Positions 22,201 to 42,270 are shown, counted from the first letter of the stretch. The stretch: DNA of 64,000 nt from Halocaridina rubra (GCA_037179515.1 JAXCGZ010005688.1:122501-186500); one strand, 5' to 3'. Numbers and translations: made by a program. The notes: generated from the sequence alone by a model not told the origin.

Positions 22201-22301
22201 TACACACATATATACATACATACATACATACATACATACATACATACATACATACATACATACATACATACATACATACATACATACATACATACATACA
22301 T
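22201..22301. repeat. (CATA)n microsatellite
   Basis: Tetranucleotide array ending exactly where an L-A fragment begins. Confidence 0.92.
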
Positions 22302-22452
22302 AGTAGTCAATGCTAACTCAATCCGTAGTTTTAAGGACAAGAATGATAAGTATCACTAAGTACAAAAAATGAAACCGACCAAGAGATTGGGAGTTGTGAG
22401 CATGGGGCTCTTTCCCGTAATCACAATTAGGTCAAAACAATTAGGTAATTAC
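22302..22452 (+). mobile_element. LINE L-A, old 3' fragment
   Basis: About 150 bp matching the end of ORF2 and the 3' tail with roughly 15% differences (gtagtcaatgctaactcaat, then ggctctttcccgtaatcac). Lies between two CATA arrays. Confidence 0.85.
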
Positions 22453-22637
22453 ATGCATACATACATGCATATATGCATACATGAATTCATGCATACATAC
22501 ATCTGTACGGATGTATACATACATACATACATACATACATACATACATACATACATACATACATACATACATACATACATGCATACATACATACATACAT
22601 ACATACATACATACATACATGTATGTATGTATGTATG

Positions 22638-22671
<34 letters not shown>

Positions 22672-22817
22672 TGTATGTATGTATGTATGTATGTATGTAT
22701 GTATGTATGTATGTATGTATGTATGCATGTATGTATGTATGTATGTTTGTATGTATGCATGTATGTATGTATGTATGTATGTATGTATGTATGTATGTAT
22801 GTATGTATGTATGTATG
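22453..22817. repeat. palindromic tetranucleotide array (ACAT)n-(ATGT)n
   Basis: ACAT units from about 22453 to 22620 switch abruptly to ATGT/TATG units from 22621 to 22817, making an inverted repeat of about 165 bp per arm. The long Tyr/Ile/His/Met frames across it are artefacts. Confidence 0.93.
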
Positions 22818-22916
22818 TCTTCCCTCCCCTTCAGAATACTTAGAGATAAATTACTTAATCTCCCCTTTTCAAAACAGATTAAGGTGGACAGAAACAATAT
22901 CTGGAATATTGCAGCA

Positions 22917-31359
<8,443 letters not shown>

Positions 31360-31369
31360 TTAAAGAGGA

Positions 31370-31890
31370 GCTTATCTGGAGAATCTCATGGCTGTTGTCA
31401 TGGGTGCTGATATTCTTGGCGATACAGAATTCAACTGATTAAGGACAGGGGCAGAGGAGCTTATCTGGAGAATCTCATGGCTGTTGTCATGGGTGCTGAC
31501 ATTCTTGGCGACACAGAATTCAACTGATTAAAGACAGGGGCTAAGGAGCTTATCTGGAGAATCTCATTGCTGTTGTCATGGGTGCTGATATTCTTGGCGA
31601 CACGGAGTTCAACTGATTAAAGACAGGGGCAGAGGAGCTTATCTGGAGTATCTCATGGCTGTTGTCATGGGTGCTGATATTCTTGGCGACACAGAATTCA
31701 ACTGATTAAAGACAGGGGCTGAGAAGCTTATCTGGAGAATCTCATGGCTGTTGTCATGGGTGTTGGCATTCTAGGCGACACAGAAGACAATAATACAAAG
31801 ACAGGGGCAAAGGAGCTTATCTGGAGAATCTCATGGCTGTTGTCATGGGTGCTGACATTCTAGGCGACACAGAAGACAATAATACAAAGA
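31370..31890 (+). repeat. 89-bp tandem copies of the terminal coding segment of paralogue 1
   Basis: The last 69 nt of the coding sequence (from gcttatctggagaatctcat to the stop) recur six more times after the stop, starting at 31370, 31459, 31548, 31637, 31726 and 31815. Spacing is 79 bp for the first and 89 bp thereafter. Units carry their own stop codon and a short linker (taaagacaggggcagagga). They lie in the 3' UTR or just beyond it. Confidence 0.92.
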
Positions 31891-31925
31891 CTATTCCACA
31901 CTTTGAAAGACATAAAGGAAACAAA

Positions 31926-32157
31926 GGCCCGATTTCTTAAACAGTTTAAACCTAGGATACCATATTGTTAGTTAGCTAGACACACACACAAATGGATGTC
32001 ATAAACGCATCTGATGCGGTTCTGTGTATGTCTAGGATCCCACATGGGATCCTAGAGATACACAGAACAGCATCAGATGCGTTTATGAAATCCATTTGTG
32101 TGTCTAGCTAACTAACAAAATGGTATCCTAGGCTTACGCTGTTTAAGAAATCAGGCC
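31926..32157. mobile_element. palindromic MITE-like element
   Basis: Arms of about 110 bp bounded by ggcccgatttcttaaacagt and its near reverse complement. Hairpin centre atcccacatgggat at about 32037. Inserted just downstream of paralogue 1. Confidence 0.85.
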
Positions 32158-32606
32158 AATAAGGCCTCAAAATTTTTACACTCCGCCTGGCCTCATCAGG
32201 AGGTCGTGATGAGGCCCAGTAGAGGATGAATATTTTAAGCATTTATTGTATCCTTCATGATCTTTGAATTCTAGATTAATTATATTTTAGAAAACAGCAC
32301 AATTAGTGTGATTTTTATGCTACTTTTTTTTTTATAGATAAGTGCATTATGTACTTTTTCAGTATATTCTCATTAGTCATTAATATTTTGCTCCATTTTA
32401 ATTTTGTTTTTGGCAAATTAAGTAATTCAGCTAAAACTTGACTATATCCAGAGGAGCAAATTATATTCTCTGTGTTTTTGAAATATTCTGAATAAAAATT
32501 ACTAGTGTCTGGTGTCATAATTTTCTTTTTCCTTGGAAAATTACATACGTACAGTTTGTTGGATGTTCACCCTTGAGGGTGAGCGGACCTTCCACTTGTG
32601 GCCCGC
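32158..32606. other. intergenic sequence, no feature recognised
   Basis: AT-rich, no supported frame; open frames are short and in poor context. Confidence 0.45.
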
Positions 32607-32790
32607 AGCTACGTACAGTGGTAACGCGTTGGCTTCGCATTCACGCGGTCGAAAGATCGGTTCCCGTCCAAGACCGAGAGTTTAAGCTGCTTCCTGGCAG
32701 GTACTACTGTGGTTGGTCACCACAGTGGGGGGTTGGGGCTTGCCCCGGCTGAAGAATACCCATTGTATAATGGAAATAAAGGTTCATTAT
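32607..32790 (+). mobile_element. SINE-B variant with different tail
   Basis: Head acgtacagtggtaacgcgtt, B-box-like gatcggttcccgtcc, then the SINE-B body to ggttggggcttgcc. The tail (aatggaaataaaggttcatt) is unlike other copies. Confidence 0.75.
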
Positions 32791-33362
32791 TGTTCATTAC
32801 GCTATCAAATCAATGTCATTAGCTTGCAAACTCCAGTGGCACTATTTTCAAAATAGTGCCACCGGTGAATAGCTTTTAAATAGCAAAAGGTGAAGATTGT
32901 CTAATAGTTTATTAATGTCTTGGCATTCGTTTAGCAGGTATAAAAATCAATGTGTTAAAACGTGATAATTTTCTCCTTATTATAATTAGTGTACAAATTG
33001 CATTGATATCCAAAAAGTTATTACAAAATTTGTGTGTTAGTCAACACTGTCTACAACATTCACTTATTGTCTATAATTATAATGACAGTTTGAATTTCAG
33101 CAACTACTAAAGTCCTAATACTAATTAATTATTCTAGTTAAATGCCTCTTAAAATGCTTTGCATTGACAATTTACATTAAATTTACCTAAAAAAAGGGTA
33201 GTCAATATTCCAAAAACAACAATAACAACAACAACATCTTTATGTATTTCAGTAATAACTGCAGCCTTCATCGTCATAATATTCCTTTATTTCAATTTAT
33301 GATAATTCCATTTCCTTAGTACAGTTGCTTGGAGAGCTTTCTATTTTTTTCTCTTGTTGTTT
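32791..33362. other. intergenic AT-rich sequence
   Basis: Contains a short inverted pair (agtggcactattttcaaaat and attttgaaaatagtgcca). Otherwise nothing recognised. Confidence 0.4.
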
Positions 33363-33427
33363 TAGATTATCCACCCACGGATGGGTGGAATGGGTCATAG
33401 AGGACCCATAGGGCGGTCGCCAAGCAC
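33363..33427 (-). mobile_element. SINE-B 3' fragment
   Basis: Reverse complement of the SINE-B end: ccacccacggatgggtggaa through gggcggtcgcc. Confidence 0.8.
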
Positions 33428-33552
33428 CAGTGGTGATGATACTAAAGAAAATGGACGTTTATTTTATAGCCAAGAAACTATGTGATTGACTTGTGTCAAA
33501 ATCTCGACTACACTAAAAACGAAATGAAATCTAGATCTGCAAAATGGAATTT

Positions 33553-33765
33553 AAATCCCATTCTTTTTCTATGCCTACAGCTACACTGAATATTCTTGGA
33601 TATTCATCGCACATCTTTTATTATCCCTTCACATCTGACAAGTCATTACACTCTCCATCTCTGTTTCTCTTTACTTTATGTATTCTTCGTACCCAGGTCC
33701 GATGAGGGCTGTTTTATTTTATATTTTTTTTTGGCCCGTCCTGGTGTCACAATCATAAAAAAAAA
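33553..33765 (+). repeat. dispersed repeat F, copy 1
   Basis: About 210 bp, over 90% like 52284-52488 (tctatgcctacagctacact through ggcccgtcctggtgtcac), ending in an A run. Only two copies in the window, so its class is unclear. Confidence 0.75.
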
Positions 33766-33768
33766 AAA

Positions 33769-33869
33769 TACACAGAACCGTGTCAGATGCGTTTATGATA
33801 TCCATTTGTGTGTCTAGCTAACTTACAATATGGTATCCTAGGTTTACACTGTTTAAGAAATCGGGCCGG
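33769..33869. mobile_element. single right arm of the palindromic MITE-like element
   Basis: Runs from tacacagaaccgtgtcagat to tgtttaagaaatcgggcc with no matching left arm. Abuts the A run of repeat F. Confidence 0.8.
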
Positions 33870-35039
33870 AGCAAAATAGGAGTTTGATGTATAGTAATAA
33901 GATGACTGACAGACTGATTTATAAATGATTCCTCACCGTGACTGTCCATACTTGAAGCCTAAGGCCTTCGGTATGGAATTACTCTATACTAAGTGTCATT
34001 ATTGCATAATTTTAGAGGTCAGAAGAGAAGCTCTTCAGGTCCATGACGAAGAAAATATTGATGACTGAGCATATCTTCTCCAAGCGAACAGCGATATAAA
34101 AAGACGGATTGATACGTTGGTCATCAGTCCAATCTAGACTTTAGTAGAGTAAGTACAACAAAAAGTTTGGTGGCTTTTAATGGTTGGTCTATAATAGTTT
34201 TTAGGTTTTTGTTAAATTCCATGGAAGAGCTGAAATACTACTTTTCCTTTTTGTATGTTTGTGTTATTCCAAGTAGAAATTTTGGACATAAAGGCCCCAA
34301 TCTCATTTCTATGGGAGATGGCCTAGTCAAATTACACTTTCATCAAAATCTAATATACCTCCATCACTCCTTTTAGCTCCTTAGGGATAAGGGGTTGCCA
34401 CAGGGTAATTGGGCATGTATTTTCTGCCATGTTACGAAACTTACAAGCCAATTATTGGATCCAAACCATCATGATATAAGCATGGATATATCTGACTTGT
34501 GACTTAACTTTTAAATAAAATAAAATGCTCTATGAGATCATTTATATCTTTTGAAGAATTACTTCATTCAAGGATATATCCATAATGCACTATAATACAT
34601 TTTTGTGTTAGTTTCATACAAAAATCGAGTGAAGTATTTTTTTTATTCCGTTTTACAAGGAAAAACTTAAAATAAACTTTTATACCATATAAATAATGTT
34701 CTGAATATACTAAAGGTAATTCTGATTATGCCTATATTGTACCGTAAATCTATTCTAACCTTACTTAGCTGAGTAACGAGGCTTTTTGCTCTAGTAAATC
34801 TGTTTTTTATGTCTTCAGAAAACTTTTCTAAATTCCACTTTTCTTTTAATTGCATCTGGAAATCCACTTCTTCTCACAGCTAAGTCCGAAAGAAATTGCT
34901 TTAGTTCACTTTAACAGAGTAAGAAAGTTGTTCACGCAATCCAGCGCAACTTACCAGAAAGTTTTATGTGTACAAATTGTGTATGATAGCCTGCATTTCT
35001 CTCTCTTTTTACCAGGAAGTTTTCTCTCTCCACAGAATA
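33870..35039. other. intergenic region upstream of paralogue 2
   Basis: No repeat family from this window and no supported exon. A patch around 34090-34135 (gatataaaaagacggattg, then atcagtc about 20 bp downstream) has the form of a TATA box followed by a TCAGT-type arthropod initiator and could be the promoter of paralogue 2. If so, an intron in the 5' UTR would lead to the acceptor-like cag just before the start codon. Confidence 0.4.
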
Positions 35040-38000
35040 ATGAACGTTTCAATTCTTCTCTTGCTGGCCGTGACCACTGGCTCTTGGGCCTATGATGAAT
35101 TCTCTAGAAAATTCGCCTATACTCAGGTAAGATTTCATTTGGTTGGTTATATACTATGATGTGTTGTACTGAATATATCACATTAGCCCAGAGTGGCAGA
35201 CTTCTCTTTGATTTAAGTTTTGTAAAAATCCATGTCATAGATTATTATATACTGTTCCTTTAAGGTAAATTTGTATATATGTATCCTAGTAGTCAGTATT
35301 AAGTGCTATTCCTATTAGGTGTTGCTTTAATGGTCATTTTTTTTCTAAATTTTAAGTACAATTTTCACAATGAAGTGCTCTTTCTCCAATAAGAAATATA
35401 TATGCTATAAAATTCCTGTTATTATAATATGTTTTTTAAAGTACTGTAGGTTCCAGAGCTGTTGCCTGGATATCTTCATATCATGGAACTGGATATACTA
35501 ACCAGATGATATAAATATACAAAGTTTGGCTGGAACCAAAGACTTGGGTTGAAAATGGTCTAGCCTATATTAAACAATTCTCCTGTATTTCCTTTTATCA
35601 TCAGGTGATGGCGAACTGCTTAGGTAAAGAAGCTTATCTAGTCTATATTAAACATTGTTCCTGAATTTCCTTTTATCATCAGGTGATGGCGAACTGCTTC
35701 GGTAAAGAAGTTTATTTAGACTATGCTAAGATGATAGTCAGTGCTTATAAAACCTGTCACAGTGAACCAATGAGGATGCTCCACGGCGATGATGATAAGA
35801 AATCCCAACCGGACTTGGCTTCCGGGCTAATGGTAGAGAAAGTACACAGTTGTTACGTGTACATCGCTTTGTTTCCATCTATATGTAGTTTGCCAGCTAA
35901 TCTAATATTTAACTTTATAAAATACTCAACTCTCTTTAAATCTAACTGAAGATTTTCCAGTGTATTGCACAGAATTGCGTTTTTTTTACATACAAACTTG
36001 GACTAAGTGTAATTTTTTGTCAGAAAAAAAATTGACTTTGTTAGTTAAACTTATTTTTTGATTCATAAAAGAACATGAATGTTTCTGAATTATTACAGAT
36101 TTTCCACTGAAGTTAATCACTTTGTTTTTCAAATAACACTTGGTCTAAGTGTTATTTGTCAGGATAGACTTTGATTTTAAGCTTATATTTCAATTCATAA
36201 AACAAAAAAAAATGTACTTTCGAATTTAATTATTGATTTTCCATTGGATTGAACTTTATAAAGTTTTTATATTGACTTAAAACTAAGGATGTCGCATTTT
36301 GTCAAGAAGAAGAATTTGATAGTATAGCGTATATTTTAATCCATAATTAAGCACAAGTCCGTTTGAATATAACCACAGATTTTCCAGTGGATTGAACTCT
36401 TATAATTTTTTGTTCTAATAAAACTTGAGCAAAGTGATGCAGCTTTAGTCAGGAAAACTTTTCTGCACTTGCTAAGTTCATGTTTGAGCTGATAAAGTAG
36501 TTAAGTCCTATATAGTCTAACTAAATTTTTCAGTGCATAACAGTGTAGAATATCAGTTCATGCCCAGGGCATAGTGTGTTAGACTATTCCACTTTACAAA
36601 GTGATTGAATATTTTTTTCATTTGATTTGCAATACTTTTGCCATATTTTCATATCTCTGTGATATATAAGTCTCTTGAGCTCTTTCTCAAGGCAAGAATT
36701 ACTTTGAAACAATTACAGAATGCACATATTTTTCCCCTACTGTATGACAAGTATATTAATAAATGGTGCGAGTAATTTCCTCATTCAGGCTGATATTCTC
36801 TTTCGCCTACAGGAGCTCCTGAAGGGAGATAAACCAGTCCTCCTGCCTCTCATCATCAACCAACAAGGTGATGCAGGTCAGAGGATATTTGACCTCTTGT
36901 CCCAATCACGCCAGGTAAGTAATATGTACCGCTTCTTTGTGGAAAACACCTGAGTCTCCTAAAGACTGTTGTGATTCCCATTGGAACTTGCACACACACT
37001 TTCTACGTTATAATAAATATGACACCAGTTTTTTTTTCTCTCAGTTGGTGAGCTTGTGAACTGTAAGAAAATATCCAACTATCATAGTCAAAACTTTAAG
37101 GACTAACAATCCATACGTGTACTTAAATTCTCAGATTGCACGTAAAAGACACAACACCTCAACTAACAATTCATATGTGTGCTTAAATTCTCAAATTGCA
37201 CATAAGAGACAACACTTCAACTAACAATCCATACTTGTGTTTAAATTCTCAAATTGCACGTAAAAGACACAATACCTCAAATTTTAGCCTGGGATTTAAA
37301 ATGATAAACATAATGACTCTTGCTGAACATAGGAATAAGGCACAAAATCTGACAGTTTTTAAACTAAAATATTCAAATGCAAAACATTTCTACTCTTGCT
37401 TGGAACAGGTGTTTAATTATCATTCATATAGTTATCATGCGAAAAGGGCTTGAAATCTGATATTTAGCCAGTAATTTTAAATTGATGAACATTATGAATC
37501 TTGCTGTTAAATGGGTGCTTGATATCTGCTATTAGTCAGTATATATAAATTGATGAACATTATTAATCTTGTTGTTAAATGGGTGCTTGAAATCTGATAT
37601 TTAGTTAGTATATATAAATTTATAAGCATTATGAAGATTGCTGTTAAATGGGTGTTTGAAATCTGATATTCAGCTAGTAAATATAAATTAATGAACACTA
37701 TGAATCTTGCTGTTAAATGGGTGCTTGAAATCTGATATTTAGCCAGTAAATTTAAACTGATGAACATTATGAGTCTTGCTGTTAAATGGGTGCTTGAAAT
37801 CTGGTATTTAGTCAATAAATTTAAACTGATGAACATTATGAATCTTGCTGTTAATGGATGTTTGAAATCTGATGTTTAGCCAGTAAATATAATTGATCAA
37901 CATTATGAATGTTGCTGTTAAATGGGTGCTTGAAATCTGATGTTTAGCCAGTAAATATAATTGATCAACATTATGGATGTTGCTGATAAATGGATGCTTG

Positions 38001-40698
38001 AAATCTGATGTTTAGCCAGTAAATATAATTGATCAACATTATGAATCTTGCTGTTAAATGGGTGCTTGAAATAATTTTTCTTTCCAGAAAAGAGAAGCTA
38101 TATACGACGCCGACCTCCTGAAATCTTTCAAACACATGGCCATGGCAAAAGTTAGCAACTTTACCTGTGTGTTGCAAAAGCTTGACATGGTAAGTATGGC
38201 TCTCATTATTATACAAGTTAATATTAGCAACCTACAATATGGACAAGGATAACAATCCATGCCTATTTACTTTAGCTAATTTATAATTGAAAAAGCAAAA
38301 TCGCAACTAGCAGTTCGTACTAGAAGCATCTTCAGAGAACGAGAACAATGATGATCTTGTTCTCTGAAGTTGGATCTAATATGAACTGAAAGCTTAAAAA
38401 TGATCAGGTTTATATGTAAGATAAGATACATTACTTGAGTGTGAATGTTTTTCTGTCCTTTGTTTAGTCAGTTAAGAATAGCATTTATCTATTTATATAT
38501 TTTAAGCTATAGTGAAACGTGCTACAGATATTTCAGTTTTAAACTATATCCTCTCACATTTATCTTGCGTTAATATAGCACAAACAATAACAATTACGAT
38601 AATGTATGCTAGCTTTTGTTTCGGTTTTACGTCACGGACTCTCTTATCAACCAAGGGCTAGGAAGGTTGCCTTCTTGCGAAGGACTTGTCTTGGCAGGTG
38701 TAATCGTTACCCTGAATGCATACCCTTGCTAACCTCAGACCGTGACGGGGCGCGAACCCTCGACCTGAAGCCTCAGAGTCGCGGACGCTACCGCTTGAGC
38801 CACGGTGACTACACATGTATGCTAGCTTTAGTTGGACATTTATTTTTTTGAGGACCACTTATTAACAGCACCATGCGCGAGTCTGGTAGTTACAAGTATA
38901 ACTTATGAGGGTTCGATCTTAGCGCGGGGCATTAGGAAGGGCGTCCAACCTTAATCCCCTAATAGATTCAACGTGTGTTCACTCCATTTCGAATCGGCCA
39001 TTTTCAACCTTACTGAACACAAAGCTTGCAAATATACTTGTCCACAATTACTATTGGTTCAAAATATCTATGGGTGTATTCCATGGGCATGTTCAATTGA
39101 TAGGACCCAATTTTTTAAAAGCTGTAGTGCTCACTTTGAGGGAAATATACTTAATTCATATACGGGCCGGAGGGGGAGAGGAAGGCCAAAGAGGTGATTT
39201 GTGAATGTGGTAACTGAGGACATGATAGATTGTGAGACGGAGGAGTACATAGGGGAGAGGCTAATATGGACACGATTGATCAGCAGTGGCGACTCCCAGT
39301 AAGAGAAGCCGAAGTAATAGTATATAAACTGTGGATTAATATATGGGTTGCTATTTTTTCTAGGTGGACAGTGACTTGAATCTTGAGGTAGCCGATATGA
39401 AGGAGATGGTTCGGTCATCGATATCTGACCCTATCTTAAGAAAAGATATGGTTGAAGCTGTGGACTATTGCAATGACTTCTCTGTGAGTAAATCCACTTG
39501 ATATTTCAACGTTTTTTTCCTCATACGTTTATCAATTGTTTCTTTTCTCTGCATAATAATCGTTAGAAATGATTATCATTTTAGAATGCATTATCTTATA
39601 TCGTTGAATATTTTTTTTTTCGTCACGGACTCCCTTTTCTACCAAGGGCTACAACGGTTGCCTTCTTGCGAGGGACTTGTTTTGGCAGACGTAATCGTTA
39701 CCCTGAGTGCATGCCCTTGCTAACCTCAGATAGGAAGTAGATTTGTTTCCTTTCCATAAGATTATAATGTTAGCATGAATCTACGTAACTTCTTCCACAA
39801 GAATGTTCTGAAGAGTTAATTCTTTTAATTCTTTCGCTCTTAATTTTCCCCTTTATGAAATGTTCCTTTAATTTTCCTCTTTATGAAATGCTCCTTTAAT
39901 TTCCCCTTTATGAAATTTTCCTTTAATTTTCTTCTTTATGAAATGCTCCTTTAATTTCCCCTTTATGAAATGCTCCTTTAGTTTTCCCCTTTATGAAATG
40001 CTCCTTTAATTTTCCTCTTTATGAAATGCTACTTTAATTTTCCCCTTTATGAAATGTTCCTTTAATCTTCCCCTTTATGAAATGCACCTTTAATTTCCCC
40101 TTTTATGGAATGCTCCTGTAATTTTTCCTTTTATGAAATGCTCCTTTAATCTTCCCCTTTATGAAATGCTCCTTTAATCTTCCCCTTTATGAAATGTTCC
40201 TTTAATTTTCCCCCTTTATGAAATGCTCCTTTAATTTTCCCCTTTATGAAATGCTCCTTTAATTTTCTCCTTTACGAAATTGTCCTTTAATTTACCTCTT
40301 TATGATAGGCTCCTTTAATTTTCCCCTTTATGAAATGGAATCTACACATATCTCATGTCTTTTTCTAAATATACGTAAAGGGACATAATTTGGAATCTAC
40401 ACATATCTCATGTCTTTTACTAATATGAAAAACATTCTTCTTCTTTTCCAAATAGATGTGTATGCCACAGAAAGAGGATTCACCTTTACCAACTAAACTC
40501 CAACAAATCTTGGCATTCGTGAAATGTGACAAGATGATTCGTATGTCCATCTGTATGAAACATGACTTCATGAGGAACATGGATATGTTCGACTTATCTG
40601 GACTTCCACTTGGCAATAAAGACGAGGAAATGATAGCAGAGAAACTCCTTCATCTTCTGTGGGGTGTAGATTCAAAGGATGCTTTCGAAATCTACTAA
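35040..40698 (+). CDS. secreted seven-cysteine protein, paralogue 2 (six exons)
   Basis: Exons: 35040-35126, 35683-35832, 36813-36914, 38088-38189, 39364-39483, 40456-40698 (TAA). All introns are phase 0 with GT-AG ends; 267 aa. Signal peptide residues 1-17 (MNVSILLLLAVTTGSWA). Cysteines match paralogue 1: ANC and KTC in exon 2, FTC in exon 4, DYC in exon 5, and MC, KC, IC in exon 6. Exon 2 is longer and exon 3 much shorter (34 codons versus 101) than in paralogue 1. Shared motifs include VM-x-x-CFG-x-E, FTCVL-x-x-x-D and a terminal GVD. The two genes are about 3.7 kb apart on the same strand, consistent with tandem duplication. Exon 2 could alternatively end elsewhere, since its donor (gtagag) is weak. 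Confidence 0.82.
35559..35714 (+). repeat. 78-bp duplication of the exon 2 acceptor region
   Basis: Two copies of tctag-ctatattaaac through ttttatcatcaggtgatggc and the first codons of exon 2. The upstream copy reads VMANCLGKEAYLVYIK and soon meets a stop, so the downstream copy (exon from 35683) is the functional one. Confidence 0.88.
35833..36812. other. intron 2 of paralogue 2
   Basis: AT-rich with four to five loosely repeated stretches around acagattttcca-tggattgaac (about 120-bp spacing), probably a decayed tandem repeat. No exon seen. Confidence 0.5.
37101..37275. repeat. about 61-bp tandem repeat, three copies
   Basis: Units start actaacaatccatacgtgt and contain cttaaattctcaaattgcac followed by acacaacacctca, in intron 3 of paralogue 2. 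Confidence 0.85.
37440..38080. repeat. about 66-bp tandem repeat, nine to ten copies
   Basis: Unit: gaaatctgatatttagccag, taaatttaaattgatgaaca, then ttatgaatcttgctgttaaa and tgggtgctt. The array stops about 10 bp before the exon 4 acceptor (ttctttccag). Antisense open frames through it are repeat artefacts. Confidence 0.9.
38622..38813 (-). mobile_element. SINE-A, full length, in intron 4
   Basis: Intact A and B boxes on the reverse strand. Confidence 0.88.
38853..39005 (+). mobile_element. SINE-C-like element
   Basis: Contains gagggttcgatcttagcgcg (B-box-like), then ggaagggcgtccaaccttaa and tcccctaat. Boundaries uncertain. Confidence 0.45.
39621..39730 (-). mobile_element. SINE-A 3' part, tRNA-like head missing
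   Basis: Matches the SINE-A body from its 3' end to ctgaggttagcaagg and stops. It follows a T run, which is an A run on the element's strand. Confidence 0.85.
39830..40340. repeat. 27-bp tandem repeat, about 19 copies
   Basis: Unit cctttaattttcccctttat then gaaatgct in intron 5 of paralogue 2, with unit lengths of 25-29 bp. The array is pyrimidine-rich on the coding strand and ends about 110 bp before exon 6. Confidence 0.92.
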
Positions 40699-40775
40699 GG
40701 ACGAGGAAATAATACCAGAGAAACTCCTTGAGCTTCTTTGGGATGTAGACACAAAGGACATCTTCGAAACTTACC
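40699..40775 (+). repeat. downstream copy of the terminal coding segment of paralogue 2
   Basis: Repeats the last coding 78 nt (gacgaggaaat-ata-cagaga through ttcgaaa) at an offset of 79 bp, with about 20% differences and its own tag. It lies immediately after the stop codon. Confidence 0.88.
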
Positions 40776-41194
40776 ATAGAGTGTTTAGTGTGCACCAAAT
40801 TTAGCACTATATATTAGTTTAATATATTCCTTTTTTTTTTTAATTTAGGCATCCAATATGTGAAATTTTAATTTTGTTCTATAGCAAAAATTTCCATTAT
40901 TTTCTTTCTAGTATTTGTAGAATTGTGAAAGATTAGTTTTCATATACACTAAAACAATCACACACATACAAACACATACACTAAAACAATCACACACATA
41001 CAAACACACACGAATTTGTATATCCATAAGCATTAAGCCACAGAGACATGTATATTTTACTCTATTGTACTCAAAAGAATTAAACTTACTATAATTATAT
41101 AATTAATATTATTTTGAGATCAAACCTATATTTGGATCGGACTTGTTTCTTAGCTGCTTTTATGTTGAAAGATGAAAACAGAATTTTGCGCGTC
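40776..41194. other. 3' flank of paralogue 2
   Basis: AT-rich; contains a short direct duplication of acactaaaacaatcacacac. No gene. Confidence 0.5.
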
Positions 41195-41325
41195 ACAATT
41201 AATCCCCATACCAATTGGGGGTGGACATAGACAAGTTAGATATGGGAGGAAAAGGTTGGATGGTTTCCATAGCGCCCCTAGGTGGAATCGAGCCCGCGTT
41301 AGTTGCACCATGGCTCACAAAATAA
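41195..41325 (-). mobile_element. SINE-C-like element
   Basis: Reverse-strand element with aatccccataccaattgggg, and a B-box-like ggtggaatcgagcccgcg near its 5' end. Confidence 0.45.
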
Positions 41326-41351
41326 AGATTCATATCTGTATCTGTACAGGC

Positions 41352-41355
<4 letters not shown>

Positions 41356-41445
<90 letters not shown>

Positions 41446-41449
41446 TATA
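41356..41449. repeat. (AT)n microsatellite
   Basis: Array of about 94 bp with one atgt break. Confidence 0.95.
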
Positions 41450-41454
41450 CACGA

Positions 41455-41625
41455 GCCATAATCCCCCTTATAAGGAGGGTGGCTGAGTCAAAGTAAAATA
41501 GCTTGACTCATTGTGGGAAGAAAATACAGAGGAGGGGATTACCAGCCCCCTCGCTCTGCCCCATTTAGTCGACTATTACAACACGCAGGGGAACACGGAA
41601 GAAGTATTCTTACCCCCCCCTCCCT
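41455..41625 (+). mobile_element. dispersed repeat E, uninterrupted copy
   Basis: Starts gccataatcccccttataag, contains ggtggctgagtcaaag and caggggaacacggaagaag, ends in a C run. Serves as the reference for the split copy at 29428-29835. Confidence 0.7.
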
Positions 41626-41763
41626 CATAATATAAAAAAAAAAAATATTTTCTTGGGATGAAAACGAAATCAAGGTAAGTTATACTTACAGCCACTGGGG
41701 ATATAACTCTCTTTTTTCATGGAGTTTATAATACATAAGCCTGAACACATATTCTCAGCAGTA

Positions 41764-41958
41764 GTAGTCGCCGTGGCTCAAGCAGTAGCGTCCGCGACTC
41801 TGAGGCGTCAGGTCGAGGGTTCGCGCCTAGGCACGGTCTGAGGTTAGCAAGGGCATGCACTCAGGGTAAGGATTACATCTGCCAAAACAAGTCCTTTGCA
41901 AGAAGGCAATCGTCCTAGCCCTTGGTTGAAAAGGGAGTCCGAGACGCAAAACCGGAAC
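41764..41958 (+). mobile_element. SINE-A, full length
   Basis: A box ggctcaagcagt slightly altered; B box gggttcgcgcct; standard tail. Confidence 0.88.
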
Positions 41959-42134
41959 AAAAACAACAGCCTGTAGGAAAGCAGCGACCCCTGATATCAA
42001 TTGTCCATTTTAATCGTAGCGACATGAGACAGTGAGAGCAAACCAATCAGAGGCCAGGATAGAACCTGGGGCCTGCATAGTGCCATCTTCATTAACTACC
42101 ACTTCACCACAACGTCGCAATTCTCATGTTGTTG

Positions 42135-42270
42135 TTCCGGTTTTACGTCACGGACTCCCTTTTCTACCAAGGGCTAGGACGGTTGCCTTCTTGTGAAGGA
42201 CTTGTTTTGACAGATGTAATCGTTACCCTGAGTGCATGCCCTTGCTAACCTCAGACCGTGACGGGGCGCA
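42135..42270 (-). mobile_element. SINE-A, truncated at the B box
   Basis: Reverse-strand copy ending at ccgtgacggggcgc; the A-box half of the head is missing. Confidence 0.85.

Noticed and set aside
37507..38260. Minus-strand frames with repeated LLTKYQISSTHLTARL-like units
   Set aside because: Translation of the 66-bp intronic minisatellite; the repeat unit length and strand show it is not a gene.
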